From Megamerina dolium (lineage: Eukaryota > Arthropoda > Insecta > Diptera > Megamerinidae), in assembly GCA_963854835.1 (NCBI GenBank), contig OY978529.1, forward strand, positions 11,864,775 through 11,928,774: a stretch of 64,000 nucleotides of DNA, written 5' to 3'. The position numbers were made by a program, and so were the translations under genes. Positions 20,790-32,700 of this stretch are shown here, piece by piece (position 1 is the first letter of the stretch; each line of letters opens with the position of its first letter). Under the pieces are notes generated by a model. It saw nothing but the letters and a program-made list of their open reading frames with translations. It had not been told where the DNA came from and did no database searches.

Positions 20790-23700
20790 GTAAGTTAGAA
20801 TTCAATTTTTAGTTCATATAAATGTATGAGTACAGGTGCATACTCTTCTCATTCATCGAAATAGGCCCACTGCTGCGTTCAGTGACAGCGAAAATGAAAT
20901 ATTTATAAAAGCCTACAAACAATTTACCAGAGTATTTTTCTTTAATTTGACTATTCGAAACTGAGGTTTTATTTTGCTTTTTGGGTGCTCAAAGGCATAG
21001 AAATTATGAATATACAGGGTCCGGCACTCGAAGTGTAACCAATTAAAAAGGCCATAAATTCAGTTTGGAAAATTACTTTTACTCACTTCAAAGTACAAAA
21101 TGTGTAAAAATAATACAAAATTCAGAATCAATTCACTTTTGCCCGATATGACCACCTTTTGTCTTGACTATGGTCTTGAGACGGTCAAAAAACGAATCGC
21201 AAGCTGCCCGAATGTGACTTGCAGGTATTTTGGCCCACTCGCGGACAATTACTTTTTTCAGCGTCTCGAGACTGGCGTATCTTTTAGTTCGTACCTTGCT
21301 CTCCAAAATGGCCCAAAGAGAATAATACTTTGGATTCGCGTCTGGTGAATTCGAGAGCCATTGTGTGGACGTTATGAAGTTCGGAACGTTGTTTTTCAGC
21401 CATTCTTGGTTCACTCGAGCTTTGTGAGATGGTGCCGAGTCCTGTTGAAACGTCCATGGTCTGCCACCGAAATGTTTGTCTGCCCACGGCTTCAAAGCAA
21501 CATCCAGAATACTTCCCCGATAATATATCGCATTTACGTTGACGCCAAGCTCCATGAAAACGATTGAATAGCGCCCATCTGCGGTTACAGCTGCCCAAAC
21601 CATTATCTGTAGCAGGTGCTGCCTCCTGGTGGCCAATCGATGACTCAAATTCTCGTATGAACGGTTGGTCAATTAAACCCTATCGTTTTGAGAGTTTACG
21701 AATTGCTCAATTGGAAACATTTTCTCGTCAGAATACACAATGTTCGGAAATTGACCGCTTTTGGCCAAGCGAAGCAACTCCTTCACTCTCTGTTGCTGTT
21801 TCGGTGTGAGATCATGCGCCTTTTGTATCTTGTAAGACTTGACCTTCAGATCATTTTTCAGTATGCGGTGGATGCTACGGTCGGATATTTTCAGTTCTTT
21901 TGCCATTTGATTGGCAGTTCGTCGGGGATTTAGCTCAAGTCGCTTCTTCACTTTTTGAACCATGTGACGTTGCAGTCTCTTGATGACCACTTCCATGATG
22001 TTTTTTGATGCTACCAGTATTATTGTAACGAGTTATGATGCGATAAACAAAAACTTTATTCACTTTAAGGTGTTTGAGATCACGAACAATCGCTGGTTGT
22101 GATTTTACAGCTAAATATAAAGCAATCACACTATTACGTTTGAAATCCGTCAGCTGCGCGAGCGGTCTGAAGTTGGTTATACTTCGAGTGCCGGACCCTG
22201 TAAATGGCACATCTATTTACAATTCGTTTTTTTATGTACTACACTACAGATTTTCTTCTCAGTAATCTAAAAGGTCTCATACATAATTGTATTTCGGGGC
22301 ATTAAATATGAAGAACATGTGAATCATCATTTTGAAACATCTATGAGTATCTTGTGACTCACACAATATACAATTATGACTTGAAATGCTCATTTATATC
22401 GCAATTTGGAATCATTTCGATCAAATGGATTTCGTACATTAATTCACCACCATGGCTTGATTTGAAAAATGAAACTAAGAAGTCATGTGTTTCCTCAATT
22501 ATCGTTCTCAAATGGAGTAAACACCAAAGATCTTAGCTGAGATTGTAGTAGCAGCTCTTTTTACATACATCAAGGAAATTTGCTTCGTAAATTATTCCCA
22601 AAACGAATTAACTGTCAATTTAATGGTAACATCTTAGATCAGCAGGTTATAACCATTTGTAAAAAAGAGGCCTAATTTAGAGAAGGGAAAAAAACTCGTT
22701 TAAAAAGCCAATCGTAAAAATTACTGATTTAATGACGAACAATTGGAATGAATATGAATCGCAATCGCTAGATTTGGTAAAACTTTCATAAAACGAAGAG
22801 GCCAATGAGCTGATTTTGTGAAAACCAAAGAGCTCACAGCTTTTTGATGGTTACAATTGTTACAATAAAACAGTGGCGTAGTAAGGACTTTCTGCTTATT
22901 TTTATTCTACTTTCATTTTATTAAATTTTCTGTTAAAAAAAATTTTTGTATGTAAGTAAATCGCATACGAGCATTTTCATTTTTACAACAAATTTAGTTT
23001 TATGAAGTTTAGTCTTTGTGGTTTTGTACAAGTTTCGTCGATTAATGTTTTTAAATATTGCAGCCTATGCTGAAGTTAAAATGTTTTGAGTGACAGGTTT
23101 TAAGGGCTCCAGAAAGTTCTATGAAAAGACGAAATATACATTCGAAATTCTGCAGCATGCACTTATAAATGGTGTAGTGTGTACATGCGGCTTATTTCTT
23201 GTTAGGCTTAAATGTTGTTATAACAAATGAATGTGATTTGAATGGTATGATAGCCTATAGATCTAAAATATCTCCCTTTACGATATTAATTCCTCAATCT
23301 TCGAGGAAATTGTTTTTTAATTTAATAGATAATAGTATATTTATGCAAAACCATTGGTTAAAAGTAGAAGATCGGTTTAATTTTAGGCGCCGGCTTGGCG
23401 GCCAAGAATGAATCAAGCAAATTTTTAATACACTGTTCTGATGTGAACCTTATTCCAGTGAGGGCATTCTGCATCGATCAGAATAAATGGTAGTCGGACG
23501 GGGCAAGGTCTGGGCTATAAGGCGGGTGAGCCAAAACTCCCCAGCCCCTGTTTTCCAAATAGTTTTTGACCGCTGTTGCAACATGAGGCCGAGCGTTGTC
23601 ATGATGGAAAATTATCCACTCATGTCTGGTCGCATATTCCGGGGGTTTTTCGGCTATTGCTCTCTTCAAACTGATTAATTGTATTCGGTAGCGTTCTCCA

Positions 23701-26700
23701 TTGATGGTTTCACCCGATTTTACGGGCTCATAACACAGCACATCCTTCTGATTCCACCAAATACAGAGCATTACCTTCGCGCCATGGATATTCGGCTTTG
23801 CTGTTGATTTGGCTGGTTGGCTGGTTGGGGTTGTCATAATGGATCCATTTTTCAAATCCAGTAACAATCCGATGCAAAAATGACTTCTTTTTGTGGCGGA
23901 GATCTATCGTCCTTTTCTCCCCCCCCTGGCTACGCTAGTGGGATCGAGTAATCATTTTGATTTAAATTTACAAGATACAAGAAACATCTTCAACATTCCA
24001 AGAAACACCTTAAATATTATAGGATAATTAGACTTTAATGGACAAAAATTTAATTGAATTAATGTGGAAAAATTCATGTAGCTGTAGGGCACAGATGAAA
24101 TGATGCAAGTAAACTAGTTGTCAGATAGAAATATATGTACATACATGCGTGCTAGTGAAAAAGTATAAATGAATTGAGTTTTTTGGACTTGAACTAACAA
24201 TGTGGCTGTTGGCAAATAACCTTGAAGTGGAAAAAAAAAACTATTTCGGTACCATTAAATTCACCAGTTCTAGTTACCGAACTAGGGCATTTATTCCATA
24301 ACCGCATAACTAGTACTTTTTGTTCTAGTTCTTACTTACATTGCAGGGATCTATATGACGTATGTTCTGAACGTATGTAACAGACATGTATGTATTGCAA
24401 CATTGACCGCTTTAGCAACATGTTCTACATATTTTAGTTGTATTGTCTCATTGTGTTATCATCACATTGTCGTTGTCGATGCTTAGAATTATCAACAAGC
24501 AAAAGTGTCGTTTCTCTTTGCTTTTACAATACTATTGTACGAGTATGTATAAATTTAAAAACACACACGTCTTATCACTGATACTAGTTACACTGGGGCA
24601 CACAAATTTCGTTGACCTTCTAACTATTACAACTTTTTCACTTACTGATACTGTCTCTTTCATACAAAATGGCAATACAATGGATAATGAAATAATTGAC
24701 TATCAAATCTATTCAGACGGGGAAAATTCTTCCTTGTTACGATATTGCCAGGTAAACATTCAGAAGAGGCCTGTAAAACAAATGAAAAACTGAAATTGTG
24801 TTAAAAATTGTTCCCCAGTGTTGGGTGACATTGTAAGAGATGATGTACCAATTTTTTAAATAATTTTTATTATAAAAATTATAAATTGCTTAACCTGAAT
24901 CGCCTAAGAAAAATAAATAATGTATTGTAGATGTATCTCATTCGGTTGTAATATAATAATCAAGGAGGCAATTATAAGAATGAACTCTGAAGAAAATTAA
25001 ATGACGAAGTATTATGTATTGTATTTAAATAAAGGAAAACATGTCGAAAAAAAATAAAAAAATGTTTTTAAAAATTTTTAATGTTTTTCTTTAACTTAAA
25101 AGAATTTAAAAAAAATTACAATAAAGTGTGCTAAGTATAAAAAAATAAATAAAAAACTTTCAACAAAATAAAATTGAATTCAAAATTAGAAAATAAAAAC
25201 TAGAATCACAAATATAATCGGAAAATTAATTTGAAAATCCGTTCGAATACTTTCATATAAACATCCATTGTGTCGTAAATGTTAAAAAAAGTGTTTTTGT
25301 TTTTGTTTTGTTTTTGAAAGTCTTTAATTTTTTACTTTTTAGTACAATTTAATTTTTGTGAACCCTTTTAAGGTAAAGGAAAACATTAAAAAAATTGTTT
25401 TTGTTAATTTTTTATTTTATTCTTTTTAGTGGCACATATATTAAATACTCAGTAGCAAAAAAAGTAGATGAAAACGCATTAAAAAAGGCCTTTTCTAGCA
25501 TCTCGTAGGCCTTAGATCTCTGTATTGTTTCTTATCTCTTTTTTGTATGAAATGAGCCAAAAGCAAGACCTTACCCTCCCGCTTTGCTTAAACGGCATTA
25601 AAACAGTACTATAAAACAAGTATAAGAGCAAAAGACCTATCATCTCACTTTGTTTAAAATTATTTTCAGTGAATTTCGTTCGAAGAAAATAATTTTGAAA
25701 TATGTAAAAGAATGAAGAATATTATATCAGTTTTATACCCTGCATAATGCAATATGCATGGTATATTCATTTCGGTCAGATGTTTGTGTCCACTTGAAGG
25801 AATCTCCGGAGATATAGACATGGATATATATTCGTGATCAGCGTCGATTAAATTTTCGATTTAACGATGTCCGTCCGTCCGTCCGTCCGTCCGTCCGTCC
25901 GTCCGTCCGTCTGTCTGTCACCTGGCTGGTTCGCACGATAACTTGAGTAAATATTGAGCTATTTCGATGAAATTTGGCATAAGTAATCTATGATCCAAGA
26001 GTACGGAGGGGATTGATATTGGGCATGATCGGTCAATAACCACGCCCACACCAAGCATTCAAAGCGACTAACCTCGAAATTTTCAAAATCTTTAACTTGC
26101 TATAACTCACACAATATACCACTTGGGACAACAATATTTTGCACATAGAGTTATATTATACTACTATATAACCTCGCCAAAAGTGGGTGAGCCATGCCTA
26201 CTTTCTAGCGTAGCTCCCATACAAAGTGTCTGTACTTCTTTTAAATTGAAACTGCTGTAACTTCTACAATCTTCTGTCCAGAATAACCATAATTGACACT
26301 TAGATTAACACGGTAGTCAGAAATAATATGGCAGAAAATCAATGTACCACGCCCACTCCTTTTTGGGTCTCCCATACAAAGTTGCGGAAATTAAAAAAAA
26401 TGTTACCGGTTATAACTTGCAAACTATTCAGCGTAGAATAACGAGATTTAAGGTGTGGATTAGTATTGTACGAGCAACTAGGCTCACAGAAAATGGGCTC
26501 GCCATGCCCACTGTTTATCGTAGCAACCATACAAATTTTAAATTGAAACAGCTGTAACTTCGGCAATCTTCTGTCTAGAATAACCATAATTGACACTTAA
26601 ATTAATATCGTAGTCGGAAATAATCTGGCAGAAAATCAGTGTGCCTCGCCCACTCCTTCATGGGTCTACCATACAAAGTCGAGTGAATTAAACTAAAATT

Positions 26701-29700
26701 TTAAACTCCATAGCTTACAAACCATTTAGCCTAGGACAACGAGACTTAGGGTATGGATTAGTATTGTACGAGCAACTAGGCTCACAGAAAATGGGCGCAC
26801 CACTCCCAGTTTTTATCGTAGCCCCCATACAAATTTTAAATTGAAACAGCTGTAACTTAGGCAATCTTATGTCTACAATAACCATAATTGACACTTAAAT
26901 TAATATCGTAGTCGGAAATAATCTGGCGAAAAATCAGCGTACCACGCCCACTCCTTATTGGGGCTCCCATACAAAGTTGAGGAAATTAAACAAAAATGTT
27001 AACCACCATAACTTAGAAACTATTCAACGTAGGACACCAAATTTAAGGTGTGGATTAACATTGAAAAATTAATTGGATTTACTAGAAAGTGGTAAGCCAC
27101 GCCCACTTTTTATATAGCTCCCATACTAAGCCTCGGAATTATCTTAAAATCCTTTTACTTCGTCAAAGTCAACCATATTTCGGGTGTAAATTAGTAGTAT
27201 ATGCAAAAATTGTTTCTCGAAAAGTGGAAATAAAAGAAAAGTTGGATATTCGAGTAAACTTTTTATATATAAATCTAAATATGCAGGGTATAGTTTGGTC
27301 GGCCCCAGCCGACTGTAAGGAGATTTTTTTTGTCTCTTTTTTGCTGCATAAGATCTTTCGATAGAGCAATTGTTCCATTTTATGGTCGGTGTAATTTGGT
27401 TACGTTAATAAAGAAAATGTAATGTGGGTGCCGTAGCTCAGTGGTTAGTGTGTTGGCCTTGTGATCTGTAGGTCGTGGGTTCAATCCCCCGCTAAAGCAT
27501 AACAAATTTAATATAAAAAAATCTCCTTACAGTCGGCTGGGGCCGACCAAACTATACCCTGCATATGTAGATTTATATATAAAAAGTTTACTCGAATATC
27601 CAACTTTTCTTTTATTTCCACTTTTCGAGAAACAATTTTTGCATATACTACTAATTTACACCCGAAATATGGTTGACTTTGACGAAGTAAAAGGATTTTA
27701 AGATAATTCCGAGGCTTAGTATGGGAGCTATATAAAAAGTGGGCGTGGCTTACCACTTTCTAGTAAATCCAATTAATTTTTCAATGTTAATCCACACCTT
27801 AAATTTTGTGTCCTACGTTGAATAGTTTATGGTGGTTAATATTTTTGTTTAATTTCCTCAACTTTGTATGGGAGCCCCAATAAGAAGTCTTCGTGGTACG
27901 CTGATTTTTCGCCAGATTATTTCCGACTACCATATTAACCTAAGTGTTAATTATGATTGTTCTAGACAGAAGGATTCAGAAGTTAGAGCTATTTCAATTT
28001 AAAAGAAATTCGGTCATTTTGTATGGTGGCTACTATCAGCAGTGGGCGTGGCGCGTCCATTTCCTGTGAGTCTAGTTGCTCCTACAATACTAATCCATAC
28101 CTAAAATCTCGTTCTTTTACGCTAAATGGTTTATAAGTTATGGCGCTTAAAAGTTTTAGTTTAATTCCCTTGACTTTGTATGGGAGCCCCAATAAGAAGT
28201 GGGCGTGGTACGCTGATTTTTCGCCAGATTATTTCCGACTACGATATTAATTTAAGTGTCAATTATGGTTATTGTAGACATAAGATTGCCTAAGTTACAG
28301 CTGTTTTAATTTAAAATTTGTATGGGGGCTACGATAAACACTGGGCGTGGTGCGCCCATTTTCTGTGAGCCTAGTTGCTCGTACAATACTAATCCACGCC
28401 TTAAATCTCGTTATTCTACGCTGAATAGTTTGCAAGTTATAACCGGTAACATTTTTTTTAATTTCCGCAACTTTGTATGGGAGACCCAAAAAGGAGTGGG
28501 CGTGGCACACTGATTTTCTGCCATATTATTTCCGACTACCGTGTTAATCTAAGTGTCAATTATGGTTATTCTAGACAGAAGATTGTAGAAGTTACAGCAG
28601 TTTCAATTTAAAAGAAGTACAGACACTTTGTATGGGAGCTACTCTAGAAAGTAGGCGTGGCTCATCCACTTTTGGTGAGGTTATATAGTAGTATAATATA
28701 ACTCTATGTGCAAAATATTGTTGTCCCAAGTGGTATATTGTGTGAGTTATAGCAAGTTAAAGATTTTGAAAATTTCGAGGTTAGTCGCTTTGAATGCTTG
28801 GTGTGGGCGTGGTTATTGACCGATCATGCCCAATATCAATCCCCTCCGTACCCTTAGATCATAGATTACTTGTGCCAAATTTCATCGAAATAGCTCAATA
28901 TTTACTCAAGTTATCGTGCGAACCAGCCAGGTGACAGACAGACGGACGGACGGACGGACGGACGGACGGACGGACGGACGGACGGACGGACATCGTTAAA
29001 TCGAAAATTTAAGCGACGCTGATCACGAATATATATCTATGTCTATATCTCCGGAGATTCCTTCAAGTGGACACAAACATCTGACCGAAATGAATATACC
29101 ATGCATATTGCATTATGCAGGGTATAAAAAGATGTTTCTTTCGAACGGTACCCACCTATCGGCAAGCATTTGGCAATTCTTCCGACAGTAACAATTTGCC
29201 ATCGAAAAGCTTTTAAAAGAACCCTGAGACAAAGCTCAGAAAAGGTGATGTGCAAGAGTTCTGCGGTTCGGAACCTGCTAAAATTAGTAGGTCCCTTCTA
29301 ATACTGTACTCAGCCATCTGGGCTTACAAGTGCCACGTATTTGTTTTGTTTTTTAATAAACAAAATTGCCGTATATGTAAAAGGATGAAGAATATGATAT
29401 TTGCGCACTAAAAATTCATATAAAATATTTTAACAAATTGCTTAAACTTCTCTTCTTAATAAATCCTATTTATGCATTTCACAATGCTCAGCCATTGACT
29501 ATTGACGAACTACAAAGAAGTATAACAAAAAGATTTACATACACTTGAAATGACTAAAAAAGAATGATCTCCTTTGGCTTTGCGTTTTCACAGAACGCCT
29601 GTTTTAGCGCTAAAGGGTTTTCCATTAGGGACATAACAATTTTATCTATTAATAAAACACAGAAATATTTGAGATATTGAGTTCAAATTTATTGTGGATA

Positions 29701-32700
29701 TATTGCAAGCAATACATTTTATGAATGAAATTCGATTTCGGTCATATGACCACCATGAGCCCGTTTACAGCGGTCGATTCTTTGAACCGAATTTTCCACC
29801 ACTCTAGGACAGATTTCGACCGGAACGTTGGCAATTTCGCGTTGGATGTTGTCTTTGAGCTCGTCTAAAGTTGCTGGCTTGTTGGTATAGACCAGTGACT
29901 TGATAAAGCCCCATAAAAAGAAATCCAATGGTGTTAGATCGCATGAACGAGGTGGCCATTCGACCGGACCATTTCTCGAGATAACACATTCACCGAATTT
30001 GCCATGCAATAAATCGATTGTGACGTGTGCTGTGTGGCTAGTGGCACCGTCTTGTTGAAACCACATATCGCTGATGTCAAGTTCAACATAGCACGATAGC
30101 GCTCTCCATTGACGGTAAAATGACGGTCGTTTTCATCCACGAAAAAATACGGCCCAATCAAACCTCCGGCATGAAAACCGCACCAAACACAGTGACTTTT
30201 TGCGGGTGCAACGGTTTCTCACGAAGCACTTGTGGGTTTGTTGCTGACCAATAACACATATTTTGCTTATTGACAAAGCCATTGAGCCAGAAATGAGCTT
30301 CATCGCTGAAGATGATTTTTCGCTCTTAAAGTTGCGACCACCGACTCAGAATTTCGGTAGTAATTTTTTATAATTTCCAAACGTTGCTGGTTCGTAAACT
30401 TTACCATGATGAAAATGTTGACTTTAACTAACGTTTTGATATTGACAGTTGATTAAAAAAGTTTAAGGGTGCGTTCATATAAAGATACGAAATTGTTATG
30501 CCCCTAATGGAAAATCCTTTACTACAAAAAGGTATTATAGGACGTATGCCTTCAGTATTCTGCTACTGGGTAGGTATATATAAGTATATGAGTATATGTA
30601 TGTATATATAATAAAAGGTATTTTTTTTATTCGTCCAATAGTTGGAAATGAGTCATTTATTTTTTACTACTAAGAATTTATTGAATCTTTCGACTATTCG
30701 TAGAAACTCACAATAAGTATTCAAATCTTACAAACTAACCTAAAATGATGTGATATTCCCTATGTTCCATCACAATTTGTTGAGTAGCGAGGCTTAGCAA
30801 TTACACAGCGTATTCAATGTGTCTTTTCTTTTTAATCGTCGATGGCCTGTGCTCAGCAACAATTGCCTAGCAAGAGGCTTCGGATGGTTGTGTAATTTTT
30901 GAATGTAGCTTCTGCAGGAGTAATTAAAGTAAATGTATAAAAAATACGAACAATACAACGATGGTATTGATGAAAAAGTCCAATCTTTCTGATAAACTCA
31001 TGCTTTTGAAAAAATATTCATTAGTTTTTGAAGTAAAACTTTTAAAACTTTTTTTAAAGCAAATTTTCTTACATGAGTAGGAAAGAATATATAGCATAGA
31101 GAATGGGAGAATGAGAAAGAAAGCAACGTATTCACAATGATAAAAAGCAATAGATCATGATTCAATGGTTCATGGCAGTAGATAGTGGTGTGTTAAGAGA
31201 GAGAGAGAGCAACCAGCGAATAATAAACGAATAAGAAAAATCAAATTGCTGTTGATTCTCGGAGCGGAGTTGAGCTTTCGTAAGCACGACAATGCCATAA
31301 CATAGGTTGTGTCGGCTGATACGGACTCCGAATCTACGTCGGTGGGTAGTCTAACCATTACACCTATGTGCATTTGCGACGAATAGCGAGTAGATATAAT
31401 CGTAAACTATATGAGGCCTACACTAAGATTTACAGAGTCCAGCACATTAAAATCTTGCTGCAGCGAAGTACCGGGTATCTGTACCCGGTACCGGAAAGTT
31501 GCAGTTGAAACTTCCAACTGGCTGCCGAGAGCACACGATGTGGTCAACTGGCGGAACTGGTCAACTGACATGCTACCATAATCGATATATCGGTTGTGAT
31601 GACCAGATAAGAAGAAGAAATATTGACTTACATCTCAAATAACAATATTTAATTTCTACTCCTTATTTTTGTTGTTGTTGTTATCTTTATTTTATTTTTA
31701 TAGAACTCATGAATATTGCAAAAACTACATTTGAACTACTTTTCACTACTTTCTATAGTTCGATGATAGACTACGTAAATACTTACATGTATGCCATATT
31801 TATTATTATATTTGACAAATTGTTGTGTCTAATATTCGCAACTTTATACTTTTATGTTATAATAATTAACCTATTATATGTGGGTGATATAAAAAGCATT
31901 TAAATGCTTTTGTCACAATATAGTGTTAATGGCCACACATCTGATAGCGCTAGTAGCACTCTGATAGTCAAACGATCGTGTAATATGACATTTCAAGCTA
32001 TATTTTTTATGAGGACATTTTGTAATTGGTCATTCATGCAAATAGGTCAATTGGTTCCAAAATGAGTAATGCTTTGTGATGCGTTTTTACTATAAACATT
32101 TGTACGGCTTGCGGTGAGAATGCTGCAACGGATCGTACCGATCATCTTTGGTTCGTTCGATTCTGTTCTGGAAATTTCATCATGACAATGCCGGGCCACA
32201 CACATTTTTATGACTCCCCAAAAATCGACTGCACTTGGCTATGAAGTTTTGCTGCACCCAATGTATAGTCCAGATCTTGCATAGTGTGTTTTTGTTTTAA
32301 TTTCTGCAAAACTTTCTTGATGGAAAAAAATTGACCGCCAGAAAAGCATCCAAAAATGACTTGGCCAAGGTTTTAACCAATGAACCACCTATATTTCTAT
32401 AATGATGGAATTACGAAAATACCTGAAAAGTGGTAAAGGCTATAGGTGAAAATGACACAATTATAATGGTTTTCAATAATGAAAAATTTTTTTTTCAAAA
32501 ATTGACAAAAATCTGAAAATACTTTTTATATCATAACGGTGATAAGGCATCTAATCAAAACGAAGTTCGGAACTATTATCTCAATATTTGCTCAGGCGAA
32601 CCAGCCGACTTAGAAGATGACACTACTGAGCTTGAGTATATATCCTTTTATATATTGAATCTATAACTTAATTCGTGAGGTTTGCTAAAAGATGCCGTAA

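Larger units (their letters stand above)
25701..29401. repeat. 27-bp direct repeats flanking the whole inverted structure
   Basis: TATGTAAAAGAATGAAGAAT plus ATTATAT at 25701-25727, and TATGTAAAAGGATGAAGAAT plus ATGATAT at 29375-29401, differ at 2 of 27 positions. They bracket both 1.6-kb copies and the SINE. Confidence 0.65.

Noticed and set aside
24443..24793. 116-codon open frame in Pvf intron 1
   Set aside because: No recognisable domain, no splice or promoter context, and composition like the surrounding intron.
25869..25911. Regular GTCC array as a possible CRISPR-like or satellite array
   Set aside because: Simple tetranucleotide microsatellite with no spacers, inside a mobile element.
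27427..27500. Apparent tRNA gene with good A and B boxes
   Set aside because: The sequence recurs at 46527, 58740 and 61767 with the same downstream body and target duplications, so it is the head of a SINE.
26339..28513. Paired short open frames with matching translations on opposite strands
   Set aside because: They arise from the inverted copies of the 1.6-kb non-coding element; the match reflects the repeat, not protein constraint.
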